Source: Glycine soja
Lineage: Eukaryota; Streptophyta; Magnoliopsida; Fabales; Fabaceae
DNA length: 64,000 bases
NCBI RefSeq assembly: GCF_004193775.1
Contig: NC_041019.1
Span: 49,823,928-49,887,927, forward strand
Reading direction: 5' to 3'
In this document: positions 12,760 to 25,390 of the stretch, one piece after another
Position numbering within the stretch: position 1 is the first letter of the stretch
Layout: each line of letters starts with the position of its first letter
Program-made: the position numbers and the translations under genes
The notes under the pieces: model-generated
Seen by the model: the letters and a program-made list of their open reading frames with translations, nothing else
What the model was told of the DNA's origin: nothing
Databases searched by the model: none

Positions 12760-13308
12760 ATGCACTCTGTCACATATAACCAAGATTTGGTGAACCCAAC
12801 TCTACTTGCTGAATGGACGAAACTTAGAGAATTCTATGAGCTCACTGGAAATTGTCAGGTCACCTTAACCCATTATGGACAGAGTGTTTTTCTCCTCACC
12901 ATCTTCGAAAGCAACTCTAAACCAAAAGCTTTCCCTAAATGATACTCCTTGTACCACCAAGTTCCTAACTCTATCACCTTTAAAGTCCTACTCACTGAGT
13001 ACAAAGTGACTTGCAGCAGTTTGGTGAGTAATTAAACACTCCTATTTGTATGTCAAATTTTGATATCATATAGTAATCTAATGTGAATTTCTTTTGCATT
13101 TCAAGATGTGTCGAGTACCATGTACTCATTTATGAAAGTTGCAAGATTCACTCATCTGAACTTGGAAGGGACGGAGTGTAGAATAGTTTATAATCATCAT
13201 AGAAAGACTGTAAAAATTGAAAATGGATGGAGGACTTTTGCACAAACACAGAATTTGCTTCTTGCAGATGTAGCTTCTAACTTTGTTTTATTTTGGCTTT
13301 GTTTGTAA
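12760..13308 (+). pseudogene. Broken B3-domain transcription-factor gene copy
   Basis: Two blocks resemble a plant B3 DNA-binding protein. Block 1 (12805-13023) reads through 'FYELTGNCQVTLTHYGQSVF', then meets an in-frame TGA at 12940-12942, after which the frame continues 'YSLYHQVPNSITF'. A good donor (GTGAGT at 13024) ends it. Block 2 (about 13106-13308) contains 'LEGTECRIVY', 'KTVKIENGWRTF' and 'NLLLADV', the usual B3 pattern of a GW-x-F core followed by a GD-like turn. The donor is in phase 0 but block 2 needs one carried base, which implies a frameshift as well. The copy lies directly upstream of a CACTA-type terminus and may be a captured gene fragment. Confidence 0.5.
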
Positions 13309-13563
13309 TTAAAGTACATTACTACTCTAATAGATTATCAATTTGTAAATTTTTGTTTATAATATGTTATTTTGTTTAGAAATGTTTATAACTAGCCTTG
13401 GTGTATGATATATTGATATACTATGTTTATAACTTTTGGTGCATGGTTTATTTATGCGTTTTTATACAACTTTGAACGATAAGTTGATCTAAACTAATTA
13501 CTACATGTTGCTAATTAAAAAAATAAATATGATATTTAAAATTAAATCATAAAACAACATTGA

Positions 13564-13848
13564 TTTTTAGGAAAACCGATGTTGTTTTCTACTTACCAAC
13601 ATCGGTTTTAGAAAAACTGATGTTGTTGTTTACTGACAACATCAGTTTTTCAAAAAAACCGATGTTGGTAAGTAGAAAACAACACCGATTATTTAAAAAA
13701 ATCGATGTTATTTTTTGCTACAATAATATCGATTTTTAAACAATTGATGTTAATGTTGATAAATTAACGTCGGTAGTTTCAACATCTGTTAATAACCGAT
13801 GTTGAAAATCCTTAATAACCGATGTTAAAAGCGTATTTTTTAGTAGTG
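13564..13848. mobile_element. CACTA (En/Spm-type) terminus with subterminal repeats
   Basis: Read on the minus strand, the block starts at 13848 with CACTACTAAAAAATACGC, a CACTA-type end. Inside it are at least eight copies, in both orientations, of a 10-12-bp motif close to 'aaccgatgttg', the clustered subterminal transposase-binding arrangement typical of this superfamily. Two arms of about 55 bp (13572-13626 and 13635-13690) form a near-perfect hairpin. The opposite CACTA end was not found within the preceding 2 kb, so this is a truncated element or one end of a larger, disrupted one. Confidence 0.7.
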
Positions 13849-16800
13849 CATTTACCATTTTTTGTGAAAAAAAAGTGACACCCAATTTTTTTTACATAAT
13901 ATAATTATATGAAAAATTAGACATGCAACCCATTCTACGAATCTCCGTTATGTAGAGATAATATTGAAGGTGCGTGAGAGCCAAAAGTCCATTTAGGTTC
14001 AAAACAAATTATTGATATTTAGGTCCAAAATAAATTATTGACATTTTTCTTCAATAAAAAATATTAACATTTTTGTCCAACAAAAAATTACTAATTTTTA
14101 CGTCCAAAAATAGTATCTTACTGATATTTTCATTCAATCTAGTCAGCATGACCACGTTGACAATCATTTTAGTGACAAATTTATTCCTCTGTACCACATA
14201 AGTTATTTTATTAATGATAACGGACGGAAGTTAACGGTCGAATATATTAATCGCACTTTTTACATTTTTAGAAATTAAATTTTATATTTTTATTTTTCAA
14301 TAATACATTTATCAGTAAATTACACCTTTATAAACAAACATAACTAGTTAGCATTAATACTATCACCACTCTTCCCATTACTATCTCCAAGATTTTGCCT
14401 CTGCATGCAGTTAACCCCACATTTTTTTCTCCATTTTGTCCCTAGTTTACTTTTTTAATGTACATGGATAGACGATAGCAACTTATACCCAAAATTAAAT
14501 GGGATTTTTATATTATTTTTTATTGGTAAATGATAAACGTTAGTTTATTAATTTTTTAGAAATATTAATAAAAAAAATTTAAACTCACGACTCTCTCCTC
14601 CTTCATTCTTTCCTCAACTAATGAATTAACCTTATATCTACAATTAAGTAGGATTCTAAGGGAAAGAAAACTCTTTCACGACCTCCTCAACATTGTATTT
14701 ATCTGTGTTTCTCCCCTGATTTATTATTTAAGTACTGAACTTCAAGCCGATGATAATGATGTATTCGTGCTTGTGGCTCACAAATTGGCTTTTGAGAAAC
14801 TCATCAAAGATTTGCATTAGTTTTCCTGTATTATTTATAAAATACATCTTATTCAAATGGAAATGTTAATACTACTATATTTCTAAAATTTGACCAACGA
14901 GTATGTGAATAAATTGATAAGAAATTGTTTCATCTTAGCTAATGACGTCCAATTTAATTGTGTTAGTAAAATCGGTTCAATGGTAAGTTATACCTAAAAT
15001 AAACTGAAACAAACTTTTATACTTTAAATAAGAGAATTATATGTTGAACTTTTTTTCCCTCAATATATAGTCTTTTTACTTTATAAAGTAACAACTGATT
15101 TTTTTTATTAATAAGCTTAAAGCTTAATTTTTAATAGCCTTACTCTTGCATCAATCCTGCCGAATTGAATAGGCTGGATTACTTCTTTTGAATGATGCAT
15201 GTCACCTCTCAAAAAAATACTACTAAAAATTGTTTCATCCAAAGTAGAAGGAAAAGAGATTGGAAAAAAGAAAAAAGAAAAATCTTAATTTTGTCTTGAT
15301 AGCTATGTGGCCAAACCCTAGGAAATGTGAATTGTGAAGCGTGCTGTGCAACAAAATTGATAGCGATAAAGCAGCAGCCGCACACACACATGCAGGAGTT
15401 TGGTAGTGGCATGTTCCACAATAATTGAAAGCATTAATATTTTTATAGGGTAGTAGATATAGCTACGAGGAGCCTATGCCCTAGCTACATTTGCATGGAT
15501 ATGTCTGTTTCTTTTCTATTCTTCTTTTCTTTTATGGTTTTTTGTTTCTTTGTGAGTGCTGTCTAGATTTGCTAGCTACAGTATTTGCCTATTTGGTGTG
15601 GGGTGGTGTGGTTCACTTTCAAGTTTTCACCATTACAGTAATAAATTTCTGAAACAGAACTAGAAGAGCGACAAGACAATATACCCTTAGCGAAATTTAA
15701 GCAAAATCCAGAATCTTGCAGATTTTTCATGGCACAGTACTGTGCATGTTAGGGTTACTCTATAGGTAGGTGTTATGTTGGATCTGACACTACTTTGTCC
15801 TTTGACAAATGAGATTTTTTGGGGATCATATATATATGTCTGCCAACAAATTACAACTATTTTGCTTCTGACATTAGTTAAACAGACTCACCTGGGAACA
15901 GTATCAAACATTAATCCTTCGTCATTGTTACATTATGAAACGTAACTGTTATAATTTTATTTTGATTTGTTTGAACTTTTAAAAGTGTAAAAACAAAGTC
16001 AACGTCTACAGTAGATAATGTAAGTCATACGTTCTTAAAATGTTTTGTTTGATTAGAAAATAGTGAAATAAAATAAAAAGAAAGTAAGGAAAAAGAATAT
16101 AAGGTGAAATGATTTTCAAGTTGTTCTGATATGAAAAAAATGAAAACAATGAAAGATATTTTTTCTTGTTTTATTGTATAAAAAGTAAAATAAAAGAAAT
16201 GATATGCATATATATTTAATTACATAAATATTTCTAATAAAAAAGAAGTATTAAAAATAAGGATAGTACTATAATTTAGTATTTTAATTACATAAAATGT
16301 AATTTTCTTTCTCTTTCTGCCCAAAATGGACAGATCAAATTAGTTATTGATCCCCATTTAATTTTTTACACTTCTTTTCTTCCTAAAATGTTACGAAACA
16401 ATGGAACGATTGTTTTTTGTTTTTTGCTTTCCGTCACTCCATGAATTGATTGTTCTAAACATATGCTAAAGGTTAGACATTTTCAAATTCATAGTGGTTA
16501 TTGATTACTTCCTCCTTCTCATGCATATCTTTTGATGTTTAAAATTATTATATATAGATTAAAAAATATTTAATGAGATTAAAAATTATTATGTTTAGAC
16601 TAAAATATTCTTATTTAATATCTTGGTTATTGATACTTGTATGACTAGTAGTAAGTATTAAATAAAGGTATATTTGAAAAAAAAATGTATTATTTAGATT
16701 TTGAAAAATTCTGAAACATTGATTGTTTTGAAGAAAAAAAAAGCTAAAATAAAAAGAAGATAGTAATTTGATAATCATTATTCAATTCTCTTTTTTTTTA

Positions 16801-19800
16801 AGTCGATCGCCATTGATTAATTCTTGTTCTTTATTTAACATCGATTTTATCTTCATGTGATATGTGGTTAAAAGTAACTCCTTTATTTGTTAGTCTCTTT
16901 TACATATTACTTTTTAATTGAGACAAAGAAGACTCGGAGACAAATAATTTGGTTCCCATGCATCTCACCATCATTATTGTTTCGTTTGAGATTATAGTAG
17001 CACATTAGAGCCAATGTTGCACCATGTTCTAGAGTTTGCGTCTTGAATGTCAACTGTTTCAGGTTTTGAGTAATTTTTCACATTTTGGATGTGATTTGTA
17101 AAATCTAATAGTTATATATTTCACGTCTTAAAACATGATTATTTCATTCTCAATGAGTTTTTAAACACATTAGTAAATTGTGCACGTTTCTATTGAGTGT
17201 AAGAAGCATAAATTAATTTCTTCTATGGTCCTGCTACTGATAACCAGTGCATTAATGATACTAGTTAAAAACTATAAGCAGCAAGTTTTATTAAAATTTA
17301 TGTTACGGTTGCATTAAAAATCATGAAGAGTGCATTTTTTTTTCCAATAAAGGCTCACTTTTGAATCCTTAACCATAGAATACTTAATAATTTCTCTTTA
17401 AAGATACTAATTAACATTTCTTCTTCTGACTCAATTGTATTGAGGGAATAAACCGTGTTATATCAATAAATTACAAAGCAAATCATATAAATGAGTTTGA
17501 CATGATATCTTAATTTAAAATTTTAAAACTCAAATTTGTGTATTTTTTTCACGCTTATATAATATTCAATTTTCTCATTATTATTTAATATGAAATTTTA
17601 TGTGACAGTTGTATTTCAACATTAATTTTAAATGTAAACACCTATTTATTGTCTGTTAATCAAGAAAAACCCAAAATTTGAACATAAACTACTCTTAAGT
17701 TAAAGTTTGCACTGTTATCTAATTATCCGAGCAAGCTTATTTATTGAATTTTTGTACCTCTCAATCAACAATTATTGTCTAGATCAATCGTTAATATTCG
17801 AAGCAAAAAATTACATGCTTCTTACATTCTTGATTCTTGCAAGAAATACATGGAGTATAGGGAAAGATTAGAACAAAAAGAAGAAGAAAGCAACATGGGA
17901 CCCGTACGTACAAAAACAAAGGTACGTAAAGACCTTTTGTCTTTATCTATTTGCTTAATTGTTCCTTTGCGGTTATTATATTATATTATATAGTATACAT
18001 GTATGGTCAAAATAATAGGAACGCAGTCGAGGATGTTCAATAATGTCAATTGGTCACTACCTTATAACCCTAGTTATTGTATAGGTTCGCAGTGCATTTC
18101 CCTAGCTAGGGTTGTTGCTATCCTTGAACAATCTGTCTTTTGTTGACCCATCACTGAAATCTTATTTTATAAAGAAAAGAAGACAAAAATTAAAAAGATG
18201 TGTGTGTGAATCATTTCCACCGTTGAGATGTGGACACAATACATACTATGTGTGGACTATATTTATTAATTCCACGTACTCCATTTTTTCTCCAATATTT
18301 TTCATTGAATCTTCTACATAGTAAACAAATGAATGTTTTGCACGAAAATATCCATCGGTATCGATTAAAAGTGTTCCATTTTATTTTCCTTTTAAACCAT
18401 TGAAACCAAAACTCTCGCCAGGTAATGTCTATTAATACTATTATAGCATTATTGTATGTTAGAATCCTAGCTACAATGTAATGCAGCCAAATTGTGCTAT
18501 AGTTACGTTCTGCGCGCGCGTCTTGCTTGAATTAAAGGATACGTGATACGTCATTCTCCCTACACCACATAACACCTTGAAAACTTCAATTCACTACTTC
18601 AAAATGGAATCATACACCATGATAATAAATGAGAGATGCCATGCCTTATTATTTTTCAGAAAACTGATGAGGAACATATATATATGATTTGTCACCACCA
18701 ATAATGAAAATGTCTTTTCTTGGCCCTACTTCCTCCTTTCATATACACACACATTCATACTTAACCATTTTAATATATAAAATTTCTCTTAAATAAATCA
18801 TATAAAATAAATACATGAGTTATGACTTTTTTATTTTAGGAAATGCTTTTGCCATAAATCTTGCCTCTCCCAAGTGGTGATACTCCCCTACAATTAAGAT
18901 TGAAGTTGCATTTTAAATTTTCCCGCAAAGACAAAGGAAAAAGCCTTAATCACAATATTGCATCATCTAATACTCCATTATTATAAATGGTTGAACAAAC
19001 CTCTAAGAAGTTAGAGACGTGGAAATCATATGTTCGACCTCATTTCTTGAATTGATTCCACTTCACTATATTCAGCGAAACCAATTGGATTTCAATTTTT
19101 TTTTTTTTTTATCAATAATAGGGAGTTGAACAAAGCTAAACACGTGTTGGTTGGGGTATGACACTATGACTGACATAGTCACCTAGGGTACACGTGGCTT
19201 GATTCCCTTGATTTTTCATGATTATTAATTAAGGAGTTTTATGGAGTAGGAGCGTAGCCTTTTTTTTTTCTTATGAATTTTCTCGTTATTGTACTTCTTC
19301 TCTTTAGTCTTCTACCCAGATGTTCTTTCAATCTCTTATACCATCTCACTTACACAAGGAAAGAAGGAAGAGGATTATAAGAATCCAAAACAAAGTAATT
19401 GAAATAAAAAGAAAATCAGTGGTGAATCTAGCAGTCTTAATATGATATTGTCAACAATCCCTAGAAATGGCATTAAAAATTTGATGAGAATTTTGTTTTA
19501 ACCATGTTAAGTATACCAATCATGCATATTGAGTAATAAAAGAGTAAGTAGAATATCCTTTTCAGATTGATTAAAGTATCAACTACTTTCTCAAAACAAT
19601 ATTTTCGAGTAAATAAAAGATAATTAGAAAGATTACGAATTATTAAAAACCAAACAAAGAAAATAAATTAAAATAGGAACTACAGAGTTTTTTATTTTAA
19701 TTTGAATTATACTCTAGTTCTATTAATTTGAATTTTCATGAAAAAAAGTTCCATTGTTATTATTTTAATTTCTTTTTCAGTTTAACTTTTTTCACCTGTA

Positions 19801-19984
19801 TTCCTTTAGATGCAATTCAATTTAAGGTATGGTCAGAGTCAGATACTAATATGAGCATTTAGTCCTGTAATATTTTTCATTTTAGTTCTTAATTTTCATT
19901 TTTTTTCAAAAAATAAATTATTTATTAACTCTTTTTATATATTATTTTTACTGTCGAATACCATTGCCAACAGTGTACTTATAA
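13849..19984. other. AT-rich gene desert
   Basis: No open frame here shows recognisable domains or plausible exon structure. 13980-14110 carries five degenerate copies of a phrase like 'ggtccaaaataaattattga'. The small plus-strand frames at 17775-17993 and 18112-18321 are short and motif-free. A long non-coding transcript cannot be excluded. Confidence 0.4.
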
Positions 19985-20402
19985 AAAAGGTTAAAATATA
20001 ATTTAGTCTCTTTCTCATATTTTAAGTTTTAGTTTGATTTTTTATGTTTCAAAATTTTCACTTTGGTCTCTTAAAGTTCTCTATCACATTAATTTGATAA
20101 TTCTTTTTTAGTTTATGATACCAATTTAGTCAATTTAGTGGTATATGATAAAATGTAAAAGATGTCGCGTTATGTAAATTGGCATCATTAGTGTAAAAAT
20201 CTGATTGAACGATGAATTTGGTGTAACAGAGACATTACAAGAGAGAAAAAAAATCCATTGGTGTACTTGACACGATGAAAAAAAAAATGCCATTAGTTAT
20301 ACCAATCAAGGCGTACTGATCCAATATGACAATTTTTTAGTGTATGGACCAAAAGATCACTCACGTTTTAACAATAATTAGGGGACTATAGTTTAATTGT
20401 CG
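19985..20402. mobile_element. MITE-like element, diverged termini
   Basis: The left end (ttaaaatataatttagtctc) and the reverse of the right end (cgacaattaaactatagtcc) are partial matches of the 'tttagtccc' family of TIR elements common in plants. No clean target duplication was identified and the interior is non-coding. Confidence 0.35.
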
Positions 20403-20739
20403 ACTGTGTATTCTAGCTTGTTAAAAAAAAAATATGTTGGGGGTAGCAAGTTTTAAAATTAAATAATACCAGTATACTATGACAATAGGTTGAGGCTTCG
20501 AAAAAACATTATGAGGTCTTTAAATATTTGGGAGAGCCTCCTTTCTCTGGTATGCGGCAATTGAATTCTCCGATCCAGTTCTCTTATTGCATCCGCTATC
20601 TCAGTTTTCTAAAAACTCCTATCTGTTTCTTTTATTTTCTTCCAATCCTCTACTTCCCTTCCCTTTTGTTCCTTTTTTCTCCCGTGGTCAGCACAACTCA
20701 ACTCTTTTTCTTAAAATTGGTGTTCCTATAGATTTATTT

Positions 20740-21190
20740 CCGAAATATATTCCATAAGTGTGTAAATATGTTTACCAAATGATCTTTTTGGGAGGAAAAA
20801 TCTTATTGAACATCTTTTCCGTAAGCAAAAGTAATACTTCTAAAACGACCATTCTATAACATACAAAATGCTTTTTTGGAAAGACTATTTTATTAGATTG
20901 TAATTTTTTTTTTAAAATGTCCTTTTCGAAAGATACAAAATACACTTTTAGAAAGACTACTCCAAACTACAGTCGTTACTTTTGGAATAGACTTCTCGTA
21001 AACACAATAATGATTTCCGGAACTCCCTTTTCTAAATATATAAAATACATTTCTAGAAAAAACTACTTTGAATTTAAAAAATATGTTTATCGAATATTCT
21101 TTCCCTAAGTAAAAATACTTTTAGAACAATCATTCAAAAAGTATTTTTTGTTTATGAAAAAGTCATTTTAGAAGCGTTTTTGCTTATAAA
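20740..21190. repeat. Degenerate tandem repeats (about 100 bp period)
   Basis: Variants of 'atacaaaatgcttttttggaaagact' recur at about 20870, 20937 and 21040, interspersed with 'attccataagtgtgtaaata'-like pieces. Copies are diverged, spacing is irregular and there is no coding content. Confidence 0.4.
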
Positions 21191-24100
21191 AAGCTCATTC
21201 CAAATTTTTTTTAATAGTTAATTAAATTTGATAAAAGGAAAAAGAGAAAAAAAAAAAAAAAAAAGATGAAAGAGCCACATACCTTCACGGAAGAAGGATG
21301 AAGGAGTGCGAGAATGGGAGAACAGGGGGAAGGAGGAGTCACTGTGGGAAGGGAGGGGTATCGTTGTTGTGGGTGTACCGTCACGAAGGTGTGTCATATT
21401 GTGTTGAGAGAAGGGAAAAGGAAGTGTTAGAGTTAAAAGATGAGAGATGAAAATCTTATTAAGGATATAATTATATTTTACTAAAGAATGAGAGATACAC
21501 AATACACATAGAAATGTGGAGGATTCAAGTCCCGTGGTATGCCTATGTCTCGATATGTAACCACACTTTTTAAAATTAATTAAAATAATTATCAAAAAAA
21601 TTAATTAAAATAATAAAAAGGATCAAGGTTAATACAAAGATATAATAAATTATTTAGTTTAATAGAAAGGAGTTAATTCTAAAAAAATTTACATCAACAA
21701 GTGAGATCTTAAACTCAGTTGCAAGTTGGAACTGCCAGAATCACAGGCAGTGTCCTAAGAAAAATAAATATCCATTTTTAGTTTTTAAATAAATCTTTTG
21801 GTCTGATTGTCAAGCCAGAACCTCCTTTTGTCGTAAAAAGAGACAACATTATCAATTGTGGCTTTCTTTCAACTGTGGGATTATACCTTTATGTCCTCAT
21901 AAAATGGGTAATGTAATTCAATTGTGGCATATGTTTAGTTTCATCTATCATTAATATTAATCTTTTATAATTGTATTCACATGTTACGATGCACAAAACG
22001 ATTAAATGATAAAAATGAGTATTCAAAATATGAATTTTGTAACAATTATAAGGTTTGATAGTAAAATTAAAAAAAATAATAGATTTTATTTTTTATTAAA
22101 AAAATTAATAATTAACAACTAATATTTATTGATAAAAAAATATGAAATTTTTAACATGAAATATCCTGAAATGAGAAATCAAACTTCTAATCGCATGCTT
22201 CATATACTTAATAACCTCATGTCTCTTAACCACACTATGTTAATGTTTATGAATATATTTTTATAGAGTACATGATATGTTACCAAACATATATTAATTT
22301 TGATTGAATTATTTTCAGAATATTAAATATTTTTAAATTTAAGATATCAATTATTTATAGATTTTATTTGAATTTTTAACGAATATTGTGCTGCTGCAAT
22401 AACAAAATTACAAAAATTTATTAAACAATATAACGATTATAATTAAACCTCTAAGCTTTATCTGATAGTTTAACCCAAAAGGAAAAAAAAAAAAAACTTT
22501 AGCAAAATGACTTATAGACATGTTTATTTGACCCAAAAATTAATTTTTGCATTATGTAAGTATTTTATTATAAATTTAAATTATTTAGAATATCCACTTT
22601 AATTATGTTTAATCAGAGGTTTAAAATCAGTTTTATTAAAATTAATTATACTTGATTTAAAACAACCCCCACACCATATGTTATAGCACACTGAAACTAT
22701 TCATATAATAAGCCTAGGGCACACAAGGTCCCGTCACTAGTCACCAGATGAGCCTATGCCTCTAGTAAAACTGTTCAAGTCTTGGTACAACTTTTGTAAT
22801 AAACGAAGTAGCTTTAGCTTTTGAAAATCAAACTTTCACCTTTGGACAAGCTTCGGGATATTAGAGAGCTTTTTTGTATTTTTTTTTTCTTATTTCCTCC
22901 ACAGTTCATAGGGTTTAACGCAAAAAATAAAAAAAATAAAAATCTGTAGCAATTTGAATTCTCAAGTTCATGATTAGGGGGGAAATATCTTCTATTTATA
23001 AAAGCATACAGTGTTGCGGAGAGGACAGTGACATCTAGTTATCTACATATTAATTTAACTTCAAAAATAAGAAAAGAAATTTAATGAGAAAATGACAAAC
23101 TATTATATATAATAAATTTATTAATTTTTATAATAATCATCTTAAAAGTCATATAAATATTAATTTCTGATTGGTTAATACTTAATAATAACATAAAAAA
23201 AATTACACTAAAAAGTATATAACCATTAAACTCAATTTATATTTTAATTAATATTCACTTCGATGTTGTTTGTATTACAAGGTGGGGTTAAAAAAAAGGT
23301 GTAAAATAATATGCAATAATAACTTCTTGTGAATACATATAGCTTTCTTGTCGGTAGTTGTGTGTTGTTGAGGGAGAACTAGCATACAAGATCTTAAAAG
23401 CTGCATGCTCAGGCTAGGAAAGAAGCCCCTTTAAATTTTGGGATGAAAAACGTGAAATCAAGGGGTTGTACTTAAAGTGCAATTTCTTTTAGATTAAAAG
23501 AAATAATAATAATAATAAAATCCAAAGTTTAATGGAAGAAGCTGTCAGTTTTTGCACCTGGTTCTGTCTCTTACAATATGAACAATTTATACAACTTTGT
23601 GCCAGTTATGTCTTGTTCCCAAACAACTCTGGGTCCATGAAGGTACTAAAATTCAGAAGCAAATTTTATGCTCCAAGTTTTTTTTTTTTCTTCTTGAGGA
23701 AGATGACAGATAGCTAACAATACAATGCCCCGTTTGTGGCAAACTTTTCTGCCTTTCTAAATACACAGAAAAATGGTCCAAAATTCCAAATAAAGCTTGT
23801 GTTTAAAAACCATTTTACACGTTTGCATGCCAAATGACACTATTGTAGAGTCATGCGTAATCTGAACTCTGCAGCTCATAAAAAAATTAATTGAGCTATT
23901 CCCTAATTAACAAAAATTCCTCAAACCCATTTTATTTTCCTATGGACCAAGGCCTTAACAGAGTAAATTTCATTCTATTGTGGTCCAATTCCACCACAAA
24001 ACCTCTGAGATGATGTGTGCAATTGCTGCTCTTGGTTGCTTCATTCAATTTCGTTTATCCATTTGAAAAAAAAAAATGGAAACATCTTGGACACTGTCAT

Positions 24101-24256
24101 GCTCAAATATTGGCTTAACACTAAGGTCTATGTATCAAACTAAAACCAAGATATTAATATTACTTACGTGTGAACATAAATTGTGTTGAGAAACAGAAAC
24201 TAGAGAAACTCATTTAGAATGGTCTCAAATCTCAATTGGTTACTTAACTTGTTCTA
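21191..24256. other. Intergenic, downstream flank of the OFP gene
   Basis: No gene recognised. A poly-A tract lies at 21250-21265 and an AAT repeat near 23507-23518. The last few hundred bases should include the OFP 3' UTR, but no polyadenylation site can be fixed by eye. Confidence 0.4.
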
Positions 24257-25390
24257 CTAGTTATTATCAGTTAAATCAAACCATATTTGCTTGAACACTT
24301 TGATAATGAGATCGTGATACTCATCTGAATTCAAAGAAAGGTAGCAAGCAAGAAGATCCTCCAAATCCTTTGATGTCCTTATGTTGTTCTGCACAATCAT
24401 CTCCACCATTGATTCTCTGAAATCCCTCTGTGGATTCAGTGATGACTTCACAACTGCAAAGCTATCCGAGAGGCTTCTCCGGGGGGCCGAGGACACGCTT
24501 CTCCGGCCATGTGCCTGAATTCTCCGGCTCGCAATTCGCGGCGAGTTCATTCTAAGCCTCACTCCCGGAGAGCTCACAGAGAATCTCCTTCCGTAGGTGT
24601 TCTTATGTTCCTTCATTGATGAAGTGTCTTCCTTCACAATTTTAACTCTCAGAGGCCCCTTATTCAGGTTTGGCTCTTCATGTGCAGCCATTTTGCTTCT
24701 TGGTTTGGTTTCTTTCTTCTTGACATCACTGAGCAAGTCATTGAATATTGCAGGCTTGGTCACAATTGGTGGAAGCACAAGGTCTGAGAAGGAATCACAT
24801 TCATACTCATACCCTTCTAGCTTACCATCTTTTCTGGCTATGGAATTGTTGTCAACATCAATGATGATGTCCTTGGCGTTGGAGTGTACCCTGCAGGCAC
24901 AAGAGTTGGCCCAAGGAACCGTTTCATCGAATGATTCAGTTGGAAGAACACGGTCTGTTCTGAATTCTGGGTCAGGGTACTCTGATTCAGTGGAGCTATC
25001 ATTTGGTGATGAGGAGTTGTTATTGTTAGAGACAACAACAAGCTTAGGAGAAGAAGTCCTTGAAGTTCTTTTCTTGAGTCTTTGTTTGGATGATTTTCTG
25101 GGGGGTTCAAGGGAATTGGTGTATTTGGCATTTTGGTTATTTGTTGGTGTTGGTGAGGAGTAGATTCTATCATTTGGGGTAAGCTCCCTTGTGAAATAGT
25201 AAGACTTTCTGAGATTGTATTGGTGTGGTTGCTTTGGTTTTGATGCTTTTTGGGTTGAGGCTGGTGAAGGTTGCTTTTTCTTCCTGGAATGAGTTGTTGG
25301 GGTTTGCTTTCTTGTTTTTCCCATGTCCTTGAGTTTGTAAAACCAGGCATTGGGGATCATATCTGATAATCTGAACCTGTAGTTACCCAT
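24257..25390 (-). CDS. OVATE family protein (OFP1/OFP4-like), intronless
   Basis: Encodes 377 residues from ATG at 25390 to a stop at 24257 in one exon, as is usual for OFP genes. OVATE proteins are nuclear transcriptional repressors that interact with TALE homeodomain proteins and influence organ shape and wall formation. The N-terminus 'MGNYRFRLSDMIPNAWFYKL' is the conserved start of the OFP1/OFP4 subgroup. Basic, Ser/Pro-rich low-complexity sequence fills about residues 25-130. The C-terminal OVATE domain (about residues 310-373) includes 'DFRESMVEMIVQNNI', 'LEDLLACYLSLNSDEYHDLI' and 'VFKQIWFDL'. Higher GC than the flanks supports coding. A 188-residue open frame on the opposite strand is a shadow. 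Family assignment is firm; the subgroup rests on the N-terminus. Confidence 0.93.
   Translation of the reverse strand: MGNYRFRLSDMIPNAWFYKLKDMGKTRKQTPTTHSRKKKQPSPASTQKASKPKQPHQYNLRKSYYFTRELTPNDRIYSSPTPTNNQNAKYTNSLEPPRKSSKQRLKKRTSRTSSPKLVVVSNNNNSSSPNDSSTESEYPDPEFRTDRVLPTESFDETVPWANSCACRVHSNAKDIIIDVDNNSIARKDGKLEGYEYECDSFSDLVLPPIVTKPAIFNDLLSDVKKKETKPRSKMAAHEEPNLNKGPLRVKIVKEDTSSMKEHKNTYGRRFSVSSPGVRLRMNSPRIASRRIQAHGRRSVSSAPRRSLSDSFAVVKSSLNPQRDFRESMVEMIVQNNIRTSKDLEDLLACYLSLNSDEYHDLIIKVFKQIWFDLTDNN

Noticed and set aside
21218..21595. 125-residue minus-strand frame
   Set aside because: Phe/Ser/Thr-rich, ends in poly-A/T derived sequence, no domain or splice context.
24597..25163. 188-residue plus-strand open frame
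   Set aside because: Fully antisense to the OFP coding region; Leu/Ser-rich, no motif, produced by the coding bias of the real gene.
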